Shown here: piece by piece, positions 53,306 to 62,381 of the stretch
Layout: the number at the start of each line of letters is the position of its first letter
Position numbering within the stretch: position 1 is the first letter of the stretch
Source: Bacillus sp. FJAT-18017
GTDB taxonomy: Bacteria; Bacillota; Bacilli; Bacillales; Cytobacillaceae
Direction: 5' to 3'
NCBI RefSeq assembly: GCF_001278805.1
Contig: NZ_CP012602.1
Coordinates: forward strand, 2,758,001 to 2,822,000
Length of the DNA stretch: 64,000 bases
The notes under the pieces: generated by a model
Database searches by the model: none
Told to the model about the DNA's origin: nothing
The model's input: the letters and a program-made list of their open reading frames with translations, nothing else
Program-made: the position numbers and the translations under genes

Positions 53306-54520
53306 TTATTCGTTTAGTAAAATCATTCTTCTTGCAGATTCAGGGCTGTCTTCCCCGCTTTTATTTTTAACAGGTGCAAACTCCTTTTCTCTTGGGACCT
53401 GCAGTACAGCAATCGATTCAGCTTCAGGAAACAAATCAAAATAAAATTGCTCCAGTTTGTAGCCATTTGGTTCTGCTGGTTTTATTTCTTTACCGCTGTC
53501 ATCCACGGTCGGTATCGATTTATGTGCAAAATGATATGGAAGGGATTTGTCCGCTATTTCTTTTACAAAATCCAGCTTGAATAAATGAATGCTTATATGA
53601 GCATTCGTCATATCCGGATTTTCACTTTCCTCTTTGGTCATTTCCGAGTACTCAATGACAGACGGTTTTCCGTCCATCAGACAGAATACTCCTACTTTCT
53701 CTTGCGGATTCCTTTTAGCCGCTGATTTACTGGCTATTGGTGAGTCCTTTTCATCGGCAAAGCCGACAAATAGCGGATCGGCAATTTTTATAATCGCATT
53801 GTCAACATTATACATAAATATCCACTTTACTCCCCGCTTCTCCATGTCCTCTAGTGCACCGCTCGATTTCAGAGCTGAAAATACTCCGCCGTTTCCGTTC
53901 GGCGAAACAGAAAGGCTCGACTTTGTTTTTAACATCAATTTGCCATCAGGCGTTAATGTAGGTGCTGTCGGCTGAACGAAAAAGCTGATGTTCTCTGGAT
54001 TGTATCCAAAGTAATTGTGCTGATGAAAGAACTCCCTTGTTTCCTCATCATTAATCGGGCTTGTCATGATATACCATGGGATCATATTATCCGTTTGGTT
54101 GTAGAGCTTAAGCAGCCGTTTTGCCTGAAGCTCAAATAATGATTCATGCCCAGGCAGCCCAATGTCATACGTTCCTTTTGGCCCATCATGTCCAAGCCTG
54201 GTTCCCTGCCCTCCCGCTAGGAGAACGGCTGCTACTTTTCCTTTTTGAATCAATTCCAAACCGTTTTGTTCATATTCTTGTTTCTTTTTCTCTGATAACT
54301 CCTCTAATACTTCGTATGTTACAGGCTCGACACTCTTTCTTTCTGGATTGTCAGCAGAAGTAAGTTTTTCAGCTGCAGAGCTGATTTCTTTTAAGTTGAC
54401 CTTGTCTATGTCGTCCATCAGCTGTTCTTGTTGGCTTTCCGAAAGTTCATCCCAAAAGGCTAGAAGATGCGACTGATTAAATTCTTTCAATGTTTCTTGT
54501 ATTTTTGAAAAACGATTCAT
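53306..54520 (-). CDS. UDPGP-type nucleotidyltransferase (UDP-sugar pyrophosphorylase)
   Basis: 404 aa, ATG behind GGAGAGG. Signature LLAGGQGTRLGHDGPKG at about 100-116, then DNAIIKIADPLFVG (UDP/metal binding) and KLEQFYFDLF. It belongs to the eukaryote-like UDPGP / UDP-N-acetylglucosamine pyrophosphorylase type, not the GalU type of most bacteria. It joins UTP with a sugar-1-phosphate to give the UDP-sugar and PPi. Whether GlcNAc-1-P or another sugar is the natural substrate is not clear from sequence. Confidence 0.87.
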   Translation of the reverse strand: MNRFSKIQETLKEFNQSHLLAFWDELSESQQEQLMDDIDKVNLKEISSAAEKLTSADNPERKSVEPVTYEVLEELSEKKKQEYEQNGLELIQKGKVAAVLLAGGQGTRLGHDGPKGTYDIGLPGHESLFELQAKRLLKLYNQTDNMIPWYIMTSPINDEETREFFHQHNYFGYNPENISFFVQPTAPTLTPDGKLMLKTKSSLSVSPNGNGGVFSALKSSGALEDMEKRGVKWIFMYNVDNAIIKIADPLFVGFADEKDSPIASKSAAKRNPQEKVGVFCLMDGKPSVIEYSEMTKEESENPDMTNAHISIHLFKLDFVKEIADKSLPYHFAHKSIPTVDDSGKEIKPAEPNGYKLEQFYFDLFPEAESIAVLQVPREKEFAPVKNKSGEDSPESARRMILLNE

Positions 54521-54580
54521 AATAAAAACCTCTCCATTTTAAAAAAATTTATTTAACCTGTATATATAGTGTAACAAAAA

Positions 54581-54604
54581 AAGGAGCTGCAACTACAACT
54601 CCTT
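54581..54604 (-). terminator. Hairpin terminator
   Basis: Stem AAGGAG / CTCCTT with a 12-nt loop; on the - strand a run of 7 T follows. It lies downstream of the VOC gene remnant. Confidence 0.7.
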
Positions 54605-54644
54605 GTTCTCTGTACCCGTTTAATCCACTTAATATGAAAAAAAG

Positions 54645-54995
54645 TTATTTTTCCCATAGCTCCACTAGTCTGCCATCCGGGTCTTCAACCCAAATGAACT
54701 TACCAAATTCACTTACCTCTTTTTCCTTTACAAGAGGTACACCTATTTGTTGAAGATGCTTTATAGTCTCCTCTAGATTATAAACATCAAAATTTAACAT
54801 CACTTGCTGCTCTGTTGGGAAGTAAGGGTCGTTTTCTGCAAAAAAAGAAAAGATTGTTTCATTTTCAGAGTGTTGTTTAATAATAGTCCCATTTCAATTA
54901 TTTATTTCAACATTAAGCACATCACTGTACCACTTTTTTGTTGCTTCAAGATTTTTAGCCCTCCAAAATATACCTCCGAAACCCTTTATAATCAT
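54645..54995 (-). pseudogene. VOC/glyoxalase-family gene with an in-frame TGA
   Basis: The frame from ATG 54995 (GGGAG site) to 54645 encodes 116 residues of a typical VOC protein (KGFGGIFWRAKNLEATKKWYS, then WVEDPDGRLVELWEK) but carries TGA at codon 34 (54896-54894), between INN and NGTI, where related proteins often have Trp. A TGG to TGA change would explain it. The rest of the frame is clean, so the mutation is recent, or the codon is read through, or it is a sequencing error. VOC proteins bind metals and small ligands. Confidence 0.78.
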
Positions 54996-55160
54996 AAAAA
55001 ATAAGCTCCCTTTTCTATTAATTTGAAGTTCAAGAAATAATTGCAACAATGTTACTCTATTGTTCAAGCTAACAATCTGACAACTGAGTTTTTGTCCATT
55101 CGTGCACCAATTATCTTATAAGAAAAGACTTTCCATTCACGAAGATATAGCTCTGCTTTT

Positions 55161-55547
55161 TTAACAAAAGATTTCATGAATGTTCCCATCAGGATCTGCA
55201 AAAAAAGCAGTTGTTTGGCCCCATGGCATTTGTGAAGGTTCTTTAATCGGGGTAGCTCCTTTTTCTATTATTTCTTTATACGATTGCTCTACTTCCTCTG
55301 GTGTTTCACAAGGGAAAGCCAACTCAAAAGATTGTCCCTTCTTTTCCTCTTTAAAAGAACTGTGTCCATCAGTGATATCAGACATAGTTTCCCTGGAACA
55401 AATAGAAAACCTTACTCCCTCATTATCGAACTCAACATAACCCGGAGCTTCACTTTTGACTGTAAAGCCTAAAACATCGCGGTAAAAAATAGTCATTCCT
55501 GCCATGTCATCGGTAACTATTGTTACCAGGTTAATTTGTGCTTTCAT
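55161..55547 (-). CDS. VOC/glyoxalase-family protein
   Basis: 128 aa from the ATG at 55547, about 8 bases after AAAGGAG; the frame opens further to 55628 into the neighbouring gene, which is unlikely to be used. Two beta-alpha-beta-beta-beta modules: INLVTIVTDDMAGMTIFYRD, FSICSRETM, EEKKGQSFELAF, and terminal FFADPDGNIHEIFC. Possible dioxygenase, glyoxalase or resistance-type binding protein. It starts only 5 bp after the stop of the upstream 272-aa gene, so it is probably co-transcribed. Confidence 0.82.
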   Translation of the reverse strand: MKAQINLVTIVTDDMAGMTIFYRDVLGFTVKSEAPGYVEFDNEGVRFSICSRETMSDITDGHSSFKEEKKGQSFELAFPCETPEEVEQSYKEIIEKGATPIKEPSQMPWGQTTAFFADPDGNIHEIFC

Positions 55548-55552
55548 TTCAT

Positions 55553-56371
55553 CTACTCCTTTTTCTCTTCGATCATACCGTGATGGTGCAGAGCCTTTAA
55601 AACATCCATTGTCCATATACTTTTCCAAACAATAGCCGCTTCTTTATCACAATTCCAATTCAAAATGAAATGTCCATCCTCTGACTGGGTATCGATTTCC
55701 TTTTCCAAACTTTTGATAACAAACTCTTTAATTGGCAAATACAACGGACTTTCAGGTGAATGGGCAAAGAAAAACGGTTTTGCGCAATAAGTAGTTGCCC
55801 ATTTTTCGGAATCAATTTCTATGATTTCATTAATATCTTTTTTTAATTGTTTCAAAATAATAGACTTGTATGGTTCATCTGTTCTTACTGCCAAGCGAAG
55901 TAAACTGAGCGCTTCCAGAAAGTAAAATTGCCTTGGTTCATCTGAAGTCTGAATAGTACCCATATTAGCTATGGCATTTTCGGTAACATTCTTTAGAAAA
56001 TCGTCTGGAACTAATTCGCGATACTCATTAAGATAACCAACCAATTCAGCACAAGGATTATCGGTCCAACCCTTGCTTCTTTGGTTAGGTCTCGGGTGCC
56101 AACATTTTAGTTCGTGGTCATATGAGCCTATTATGTATTGAATGCCTTTGTGCACTACAACGTCATCCGGAGAAGCACCAACTTCACTAAGATACTGAAA
56201 AGCCATGCTGGTATCCATCCCATTTGGAATTACAGGATGACCTTCTCCCATATTCCTAAATCCGCCATTTTCTCCTTGGTACTGCTCCAATATAGAAATA
56301 ACATGTTGCGCATTGCCATTTTCAAAATGAAAACGAAATAATTCCTGTTCTAAGTCCCTTCCGTAATTCAT
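55553..56371 (-). CDS. Alpha-toroid (prenyltransferase-like) hypothetical protein, start unclear
   Basis: 272 aa from the first ATG at 56371, which lacks a ribosome site. Motifs YQGENGGFRNMGEGH (about 30-44), ALSLLRLAVR and NWNCDKEAAIVWKS resemble the alpha/alpha barrel of prenyltransferase/squalene cyclase-type proteins. The same frame is open for 16 more codons up to GTT at 56419, which lies 6 bases after a strong AAGGGAGGGG site. The native start may thus have been a GTG changed to GTT. Function unknown. Confidence 0.68.
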   Translation of the reverse strand: MNYGRDLEQELFRFHFENGNAQHVISILEQYQGENGGFRNMGEGHPVIPNGMDTSMAFQYLSEVGASPDDVVVHKGIQYIIGSYDHELKCWHPRPNQRSKGWTDNPCAELVGYLNEYRELVPDDFLKNVTENAIANMGTIQTSDEPRQFYFLEALSLLRLAVRTDEPYKSIILKQLKKDINEIIEIDSEKWATTYCAKPFFFAHSPESPLYLPIKEFVIKSLEKEIDTQSEDGHFILNWNCDKEAAIVWKSIWTMDVLKALHHHGMIEEKKE

Positions 56372-56458
56372 TAGATAACTTCGAGCTAGCTGAAAATTTT
56401 CAGATGATAATGTACGAACTTTATACCCCTCCCTTTGAGTAAGACATAACTCACTGTC

Positions 56459-56908
56459 CTAGGAATTTTTAAACAAGTCGATTGGATAAAATTGCTGATT
56501 TACTATTGAGTCAATAATTTTCTGTAAAACAACTGGATCACGAAGTTCCCCTTCATTTACATGTAAGGTTTCTGATAAACGGATCCATCTACTATCTATA
56601 ATTTCTTCTTCCGCTAAACATAATTTTCCGCCTATTATTTCACCAATGAAATGAAACAGAATAATTTGGTGGCCCGTACTGCTTGTAAAATTGTAAACTC
56701 CAGTTGAATTTATAAGCCTTACATCGTATCCTGTTTCTTCTTTTACTTCCCTGCAAGCTGCACCTATAATATCTTCACCTTGTTCAATTCTTCCTGAAGA
56801 GAAATTCCACTTATTGAGTGCAGATGGTTTATTTTCTTTAATCATTAAAACCATATTATCTCTAATAATAGAAACGCTGGCCACTAAGACCATTCCATTA
56901 TGATTCAT
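56459..56908 (-). CDS. NUDIX hydrolase
   Basis: 149 aa with a complete Nudix box, G-x5-E-x7-REVKEETGYD (GRIEQGEDIIGAAC.. start, about 43-65). ATG behind AGGGAG. It hydrolyses a nucleoside diphosphate linked to another group; substrate unknown. N-terminal VLVASVSII and SALNKWNFSSG are typical. Sits in a group of small house-cleaning genes on the - strand. Confidence 0.9.
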   Translation of the reverse strand: MNHNGMVLVASVSIIRDNMVLMIKENKPSALNKWNFSSGRIEQGEDIIGAACREVKEETGYDVRLINSTGVYNFTSSTGHQIILFHFIGEIIGGKLCLAEEEIIDSRWIRLSETLHVNEGELRDPVVLQKIIDSIVNQQFYPIDLFKNS

Positions 56909-56964
56909 ATTGTTCTCCCTACACCTTTTAGTCTAGCTGTGCAACTTCTTAACTACCTCTTTTA

Positions 56965-57669
56965 TTATTGAAATTGAATATTCTTTGAGAGTTTAGTCTT
57001 AATACGGATACATTTATTTAAATGTAGAAAAATATGTCTTGTTGCTGGCATCAAAATTAATCCCGCAATAGTTTTGTTGCCCCAATATTCCGCTAACCAC
57101 CTTGAATTCTCCAAAACTGCGTTTTCATCAAATAGCCGTTTAATTCTGCTTTCTTCAACTTTCAACTTAAATTGTCCTGGTTTCATAACAGTAATAATTT
57201 CTTGGGTTCGTCTGCCCACCGATGCTCTATATGCCAGTAATGAATCAATATCAATTTTGGAACTTAATTCAGCGATCTCACTTTCACTCATATCATTTCC
57301 TGAATGAGCAAATGGAATATTCATTTTATTAAGCCAATCAGTAGTATTAAGAACCTGTTGCTCATCAGCTACTAAAATATTCATTGTCATATCCTCTATT
57401 CGGGAAATGTGCCATAAGTGCCACACAATTGAATTTCTAGTATCGGGATTTTGGACGGGATATTGCCTAAAAGTTGCTTCATTAAGATTTTCCAACAATG
57501 CATCTTCCAGTGTGAGATGAGTCGCTTTACCAATTGTTGAAGTAGAATGCAGTAAAGAATGCTGGGAAAGGATTAATTGAACTGCCTGTGAATGTACTTC
57601 TGGTTTTAAAATTATTTCTTTTAGTTTCTTATGATTTTCATTCCATACCTTACGTTGTTTCATATCCAT
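56965..57669 (-). CDS. DinB-family protein
   Basis: 234 aa. Four-helix DinB/YfiT fold with metal-binding His at HSTSTIGKATHLTLEDALL, WHLWHISRIEDMTMN and ATRHIFLHLNK. Family members are thiol-dependent or metal-dependent enzymes, mostly uncharacterised. ATG behind a GGAG site. The protein is longer than the usual 160-aa DinB due to an N-terminal 40-residue helix. Function not predictable. Confidence 0.82.
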   Translation of the reverse strand: MDMKQRKVWNENHKKLKEIILKPEVHSQAVQLILSQHSLLHSTSTIGKATHLTLEDALLENLNEATFRQYPVQNPDTRNSIVWHLWHISRIEDMTMNILVADEQQVLNTTDWLNKMNIPFAHSGNDMSESEIAELSSKIDIDSLLAYRASVGRRTQEIITVMKPGQFKLKVEESRIKRLFDENAVLENSRWLAEYWGNKTIAGLILMPATRHIFLHLNKCIRIKTKLSKNIQFQ

Positions 57670-57744
57670 AAAAATGATTCGCTCCTAAATTGTATTATTT
57701 AATATACGAAGGAACTTTAACTGACACGTCTCTCTAGCAACCCT

Positions 57745-58674
57745 TTATTTTTCCGTTTGGACATCTTGATTTATTAATTTTAGAATACTATCTATTACAA
57801 TCTTAGGGTTTTCAAGATGAACGGAATGCCCGGTATCTGCTTCAATAACTTCTGTGTTGTTTGTTAAATCGGTAAAGAGTAACTGATTTTTCTTCCAACC
57901 TTCAGGCTGATTTTTTGCGCTGATTACTACAACACGTAAATCTTTTCTCAAGGGTTTGGAAGTTACTAGTTGTTGAGCGGATGTTACGCTGTCCACATAT
58001 TCTTGGTATGCTGTTTTATATGCACCAAGTGTATATCCGATGTAGTTTAGTGACTCATCGTATTCCTTTGCAAGAAACCTCCTGCCTATCCTCTGCTTAA
58101 ACATTCTCGGTATACCTACTAATGAGGTAACATATCCAGCAGTCATGAGCCTTCTAAAATTCTTAATTCGTTTCCTATTCTCCTGGGAAAGAACATATTG
58201 ATTCTCGTGGGCAGCATCTTCCAAAACAAGGCCGATAACCTCATCAGGATACATACTGGCAAACAGTCTCATTGAAAGGCCTCCAAATGAATGGCCGACT
58301 AGTATATATGGTGGTTTTATTTTAAGTTGACTAAGGACATCTCGTATTTCCTCAACACTATCTAATGAGGTCATCGTTTTCCTCTTCGTCTTACTCCAGC
58401 CATAGTTCCCTCTATCATAAGATATTACACGGGCAACCTTGGAAATTTCGGGCTGAACATAACACCAATCAATCGAAATAGAACTATATCCTGCTTCCAG
58501 AATGACAGTGACAGGTCCTTCCCCAGTCACTATTGCGTGTACCTCTGACATGCTCGTTTTAATTATCTGCCCCGGCGGGTTAACTTTGTTTTTTCTATTC
58601 ATAGATAAATTCCAAAGTGTTAAGGGAAATCCCATAATACCTAACATGTTTCTAGCGATAGTCGGAAAAATCAC
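57745..58674 (-). CDS. Alpha/beta hydrolase with N-terminal hydrophobic segment
   Basis: 309 aa from the GTG at 58674, 5 bases behind GGAGG; the frame is open to 58788 without a better site. A short hydrophobic N-terminus is followed by the fold: VILEAGYSS, ISYDRGNYGWS, nucleophile VGHSFGGLS, and the late His in VIEADTGHSVHLENP. Likely an esterase or peptidase-like hydrolase. Substrate unknown. Confidence 0.85.
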   Translation of the reverse strand: MIFPTIARNMLGIMGFPLTLWNLSMNRKNKVNPPGQIIKTSMSEVHAIVTGEGPVTVILEAGYSSISIDWCYVQPEISKVARVISYDRGNYGWSKTKRKTMTSLDSVEEIRDVLSQLKIKPPYILVGHSFGGLSMRLFASMYPDEVIGLVLEDAAHENQYVLSQENRKRIKNFRRLMTAGYVTSLVGIPRMFKQRIGRRFLAKEYDESLNYIGYTLGAYKTAYQEYVDSVTSAQQLVTSKPLRKDLRVVVISAKNQPEGWKKNQLLFTDLTNNTEVIEADTGHSVHLENPKIVIDSILKLINQDVQTEK

Positions 58675-58957
58675 AAATACCTCCAAAATATAACAATTTT
58701 TTATTGGAGAATATAATTCGATAATGGTTAGTGTAATCCTTCTTTTTTCCACAGAATAAGAAAAAAGGCCGCCTCTTATTGGCGACACAATTTAAAGAGC
58801 GTTATCTCTCGAGGATTTCTAAAGAAAATAATATCAGTACTATTTTAAGAAAGTATTTTTCAATTCCTGGAGAGTATGTTACATTATTATTTTGTTCTTG
58901 AGCAAACTTGCATCAAGGGAAAGTATTCAACTAGGGGAAATTAGGAAGGAAGATAAG

Positions 58958-60127
58958 ATGGATAGGCGTATTTATTTTTTAATGATCATTTCCTTTGTAA
59001 TCGGCATGGTTGAACTGATCATTAGTGGCATATTGGATTTGATTGCCGAAGATTTAAATGTAAGCATCGGACAAGCCGGTTTACTGATAACTGTTTTTGC
59101 ATTAATATTTGCAGTTGCATCACCCATTTTACTCGTCATGACTGCCAAAATTGAAAGAAAGCGGCTGATGTTAGTTTGCTTATACATCTTTTTAATTGGT
59201 TGTATCGTGACGGTATTTGCCCCTACTTATTCGATTTTGTTTTTAGGTAGAATTATTTTAGCTTTAAGTGGAGCGCTCTTAATCATCCTGTGTTTGGTAA
59301 TGGCTCCCAGCTTAGCAGGAGAACAGTATAAAGGCAGGGCGATTGGGATTGTTTCCATGGGAGTAAGTGCTTCATTAGTATTAGGGGTACCAATCGGGCT
59401 AATTCTTGGAAATAGTTTTGGATGGAGAGCACCTTTCGTCGTTATAACTGCGCTTACAGCATTATCTATAATTGGCGTCCATCTATTAATGGGACGTATA
59501 GAACCAAAACCTCAAATTCCGTTAAGGCAGCAGCTTGCAGCATTTAAAAATCACAAAATCACATTAGGACTGACAACAACATTTCTGTATATGACTGGTC
59601 ATTCCATTATGTATTCTTACTTTAAACCTTATTTAGAAGCAACCACTAATTTCAATGCTAATTGGATTAGTATTATCTATTTAATATTTGGTTTTGCTGC
59701 AGTATGCGGTGGTGGAATTGGCGGCGTAATGGCGGATTCACTGGGCTCTAGAAAAACAATGGTCATCTCTTTAGCAATTTTTAGTGGTCTATTCTTTGTA
59801 TTTCCATATACAACAGATATATTTCCAGTCTTTATCGTTATCCTTATTGTATGGGGGATTCTCAGTTGGGCGATTTCACCGGCAATGCAATCTTATTTGA
59901 TTGAAAACGCGCCTGAATCATCGGAAATTCAGCAAAGCTTGAATAATTCCGCTCTTCATTTAGGTGTAGCAGCCGGTTCAGTTATTGGAGCTGGTATAGT
60001 AGACACACTTTCAATTACCGTTAACCCAATTGCAGCCGGAATATTAATCTTCTTCTCATTCATAACTGTAGTCCTTTCTGTTAGCAGCAAGAGTAAGACT
60101 TTGTATAAACCAAAGAGCGCAAATTGA
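58958..60127 (+). CDS. MFS transporter (12-TM drug/sugar efflux type)
   Basis: 389 aa from the ATG at 58958 behind AGGAAGGA (an open frame extends to 58892). Twelve hydrophobic segments; the MFS loop motif between TM2 and TM3 (TAKIERKRLMLV), the TM5 motif GVPIGLILGNSFGWRAPF, and the LGSRKT loop are visible. Members of this family export drugs or arabinose-like sugars by proton antiport. Stands alone with a strong terminator. Confidence 0.9.
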   Translation: MDRRIYFLMIISFVIGMVELIISGILDLIAEDLNVSIGQAGLLITVFALIFAVASPILLVMTAKIERKRLMLVCLYIFLIGCIVTVFAPTYSILFLGRIILALSGALLIILCLVMAPSLAGEQYKGRAIGIVSMGVSASLVLGVPIGLILGNSFGWRAPFVVITALTALSIIGVHLLMGRIEPKPQIPLRQQLAAFKNHKITLGLTTTFLYMTGHSIMYSYFKPYLEATTNFNANWISIIYLIFGFAAVCGGGIGGVMADSLGSRKTMVISLAIFSGLFFVFPYTTDIFPVFIVILIVWGILSWAISPAMQSYLIENAPESSEIQQSLNNSALHLGVAAGSVIGAGIVDTLSITVNPIAAGILIFFSFITVVLSVSSKSKTLYKPKSAN

Positions 60128-60145
60128 GTTAGTTCAATTTGCGCT
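60116..60145 (+). terminator. Terminator of the MFS gene
   Basis: Stem AGCGCAAATTGA / TTCAATTTGCGCT, partly inside the last codons, with a T run (CTTTTTA) after it. Confidence 0.9.
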
Positions 60146-60174
60146 TTTTAACGATTCATTTACTGATCACAACA

Positions 60175-60804
60175 TCACTTCATTTCAACATTTAAAATAG
60201 TCCCGGTCCGTTCCATGTAGGTGAAACGATAAGTCTTCCCTTCTTCTAGCCGAAATAGGTCCAGCAGAAGCGTAAGGTCATGGTCAAGTTCTTCGGTTTC
60301 TATCAATGCTATATCATTATCTGTGTAGCGGCCGCCGCCGGTATATACATCAACAACTTTAAGATCCTCTACCTTCGCTGCGCCATTTTTATAATCCTGT
60401 ATATCTCTCAAACTATTCATTGTTAGAGAACTTAGTGCATTAAAAACAAAAACAGCCATGGCTATAAAAATTATCCCTGCCCCGCCCCATGCAAACACCT
60501 GGGTCTTTCTTATTTTCTGGGGATTTTTGAATGCGATGACAAGGCTGGAATAAATGAAAAAGAGTAGTAGGGTTAATGCAGACAAGTACAAAAAAGCAGT
60601 TCCCATGGACTCCGACACAAATGCTAGATAAAGATCGGTAATGAACATTATTTTTATGAAAATAAAAGCTCCACCTAACAAAACAAATATACTCATTACA
60701 ATTAGAAAGCCATATATGATTCTTAACCTCTTACGGTTTGCAAGATCACGCTTGATTTGTTCAGGCGTTTGCGCAGCCCGCTGTTTTTTTCTAGACATTC
60801 CCAC
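60175..60804 (-). CDS. Membrane protein of unknown function
   Basis: 209 aa, GTG start 5 bases behind AAGGGGAG (an ATG two codons later is possible). A basic N-terminus (MSRKKQRAAQTPEQIKRDL) is followed by about four membrane helices between residues 28 and 130 and a soluble C-terminal domain (about 140-209; KVVDVYTGGGRYTDND, YRFTYMERTGTILN). No family recognised. Confidence 0.7.
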   Translation of the reverse strand: MGMSRKKQRAAQTPEQIKRDLANRKRLRIIYGFLIVMSIFVLLGGAFIFIKIMFITDLYLAFVSESMGTAFLYLSALTLLLFFIYSSLVIAFKNPQKIRKTQVFAWGGAGIIFIAMAVFVFNALSSLTMNSLRDIQDYKNGAAKVEDLKVVDVYTGGGRYTDNDIALIETEELDHDLTLLLDLFRLEEGKTYRFTYMERTGTILNVEMK

Positions 60805-60935
60805 TAATTCTCCCCTTTTTTAAAAAAATCACATTAAATGCCTACAAAACGAACTTGAAGTATTTTGCCGGATTGATTAAACACAATTAAAAACTCCGGA
60901 TGCTTTTTCCCAGCAAAATCAATTGGTGCTACAAA

Positions 60936-61430
60936 TCACTTCCAAACTTCATCCAATTTATCGGAATAAAACTCAATTGCTTTTTTATAGCTAAGAATTT
61001 TATCGTCTTCTGTCGTATCAATTAAGCATTTTAATAATAACTCCATCGCTTTGCCATGTTCGTTTAGATTATATAGGGTCATCGCATAGAATGTTTGAAT
61101 GGCTCTATTGTTTTGAAATAATTCGATTCCCTTTTGAAATGTCGCCTTAGACTTATCATATTCCCCTAATGTCCTATATGTACTTCCTAACCCCAATAAT
61201 GCTCCTTCTAGTTCAGTAGAGGATAATCCTAATTTGATTGCATTTTCATAAAATGGCACTGCTTTCGATTCTTCACCCATTAAATCAAAACTCCAGGCAC
61301 ATTGATAATTTAATGATGCATGATTGGGGTTTTCCTGTATGATTTTCATCAGCAATTCGTTCGATTCTTTATACTTTCTTCTACTCCTTAAATCAATAGC
61401 GTGCTGTAAATCCTTTTCCAAGCATTCCAT
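60936..61430 (-). CDS. Tetratricopeptide-repeat protein
   Basis: 164 aa from the ATG at 61430 behind GAGG. About four TPR-like helical hairpins (KYKESNELLMKIIQENPNHASL.., AVPFYENAIKLGLS, GEYDKSKATFQKGIELF, EHGKAMELLLKCL). Soluble scaffold; partner unknown. Similar single-domain TPR proteins are common in Bacillus and often uncharacterised. Confidence 0.82.
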   Translation of the reverse strand: MECLEKDLQHAIDLRSRRKYKESNELLMKIIQENPNHASLNYQCAWSFDLMGEESKAVPFYENAIKLGLSSTELEGALLGLGSTYRTLGEYDKSKATFQKGIELFQNNRAIQTFYAMTLYNLNEHGKAMELLLKCLIDTTEDDKILSYKKAIEFYSDKLDEVWK

Positions 61431-61600
61431 CTCCAATCCTCATCTTCTTTCATTCTAACCCTTAGGACTACTTATTTTAGTTTTTATTTAGAGCTCTTCG
61501 AAGTACCAAAAATAATATAAGATGATTGAATAAATTATTTCACTCATTTTGTAGTATATAGCGCGTTGCTTTGGTTCTTTACTTGTCATCTTTCCTGCGT

Positions 61601-61810
61601 GGTAATGAAGGCCGGAAAAGGCCAAAAATTATGGCTTACCATGCTTCAGTCAGCTTATGAAGACGGGAACAGACTAAAAAATTTTGCCTTACCGTCCTTC
61701 ATTCCGCTTATGAAGGCGGGAACAGACTAAAAAATTATGCCTTACCGTCCTTCATTCCGCTTATGAAGACGGGAACAGACTAAAAAATTATGCCTTGCCG
61801 TCCTTCATCA
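61601..61810. repeat. 53-bp tandem hairpin repeat (about 3.5 copies)
   Basis: Units begin CTTATGAAG at 61654, 61707 and 61760 (exact 53-bp period), with a diverged copy before them. Each holds ATGAAG-xCGG followed by CCGTCCTTCAT, able to fold into a hairpin with a one-base bulge, and the core GAACAGACTAAAAAATT. No gene lies in 61431-61982 besides this array and a terminator. Confidence 0.85.
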
Positions 61811-61941
61811 TACCGAGAAGGATGATACATCATCCATATTATAACAAATGTGAAGACCCTTCCATTTAACAATTGAGCTTTTTCTCTTCGTTATCTTCCA
61901 AGGAGGTATAATTCTACTTTTTTTACGGTCTGATAAACAGG

Positions 61942-61976
61942 AAAAGCCACGGTGCTGTCATGGCAACGTGGCTTTT
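61942..61976 (-). terminator. Terminator downstream of the HesB-like gene
   Basis: A 10-bp stem AAAAGCCACG / CGTGGCTTTT with a 15-nt loop, 7 bp beyond the HesB-like stop. Confidence 0.8.
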
Positions 61977-61982
61977 AACTGT

Positions 61983-62291
61983 TTATGATCTAATTAACTT
62001 CATCCCAAACGTCAAGACTTCATAACTATTTTTAAGAATATAGCCGTAATTTTGTTTATAATCGATGACAATATCATCTTCCAAATGGCTAATAACCAAA
62101 GGGTCTATCAAGACAGAAATATCATCTATTTTAAATACTTCCTCATTATTTACCTGCTCAGCCTGAGCAAGTTCATACACATATGTGGCTCCTCAGCCAG
62201 TCGTTCGGGTTTCGTTGAGTTTAATGCTTGGTTCGGTACCAAGGACTTTTTTAAGCTCATTCTTTGCATCAATTGTTATATGAATATTCAT
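61983..62291 (-). pseudogene. HesB/IscA-like iron-sulfur protein gene with TGA at the conserved Cys codon
   Basis: The frame from ATG 62291 (GAGGTGAA site) to the stop at 61983 encodes 102 residues if TGA at codon 33 (62195-62193) is read. Around it, TRTTG-*-GATYVYELA aligns with the IscA/HesB core RTSGC-SG, so the TGA replaces the conserved Cys. Later parts (ISVLIDPLVISHLED, DYKQNYGYILKN) are typical A-type folds, but there is no C-terminal CxC. It is called a pseudogene by default. Recoding as selenocysteine is possible: a small hairpin with a GGC loop lies about 30 nt after the TGA. No selenocysteine machinery is in the window. Confidence 0.7.
62154..62171 (-). other. Hairpin downstream of in-frame TGA, possible SECIS-like element
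   Basis: In the mRNA, TGCTCA-GGC-TGAGCA forms a 6-bp stem with a 3-nt loop beginning GG. The loop starts 30 nt after the TGA of the HesB-like frame, within the range I recall for bacterial SECIS loops. It may also be a chance feature of the coding sequence. Confidence 0.3.
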
Positions 62292-62381
62292 TTCTTCACC
62301 TCATTTATAAATTACCCTTCCTTGATTATAATCAACCGTGTTATCTTTACAAAGATTATGATTACAAGATCAAGTAATTTT

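Noticed and set aside
61601..61810. CRISPR array
   Set aside because: Units are adjacent with no variable spacers, and no cas genes are nearby.
54645..62291. TGA read as Trp throughout (alternative code)
   Set aside because: Many intact genes here use TGG for Trp, and one of the TGAs replaces Cys, not Trp.
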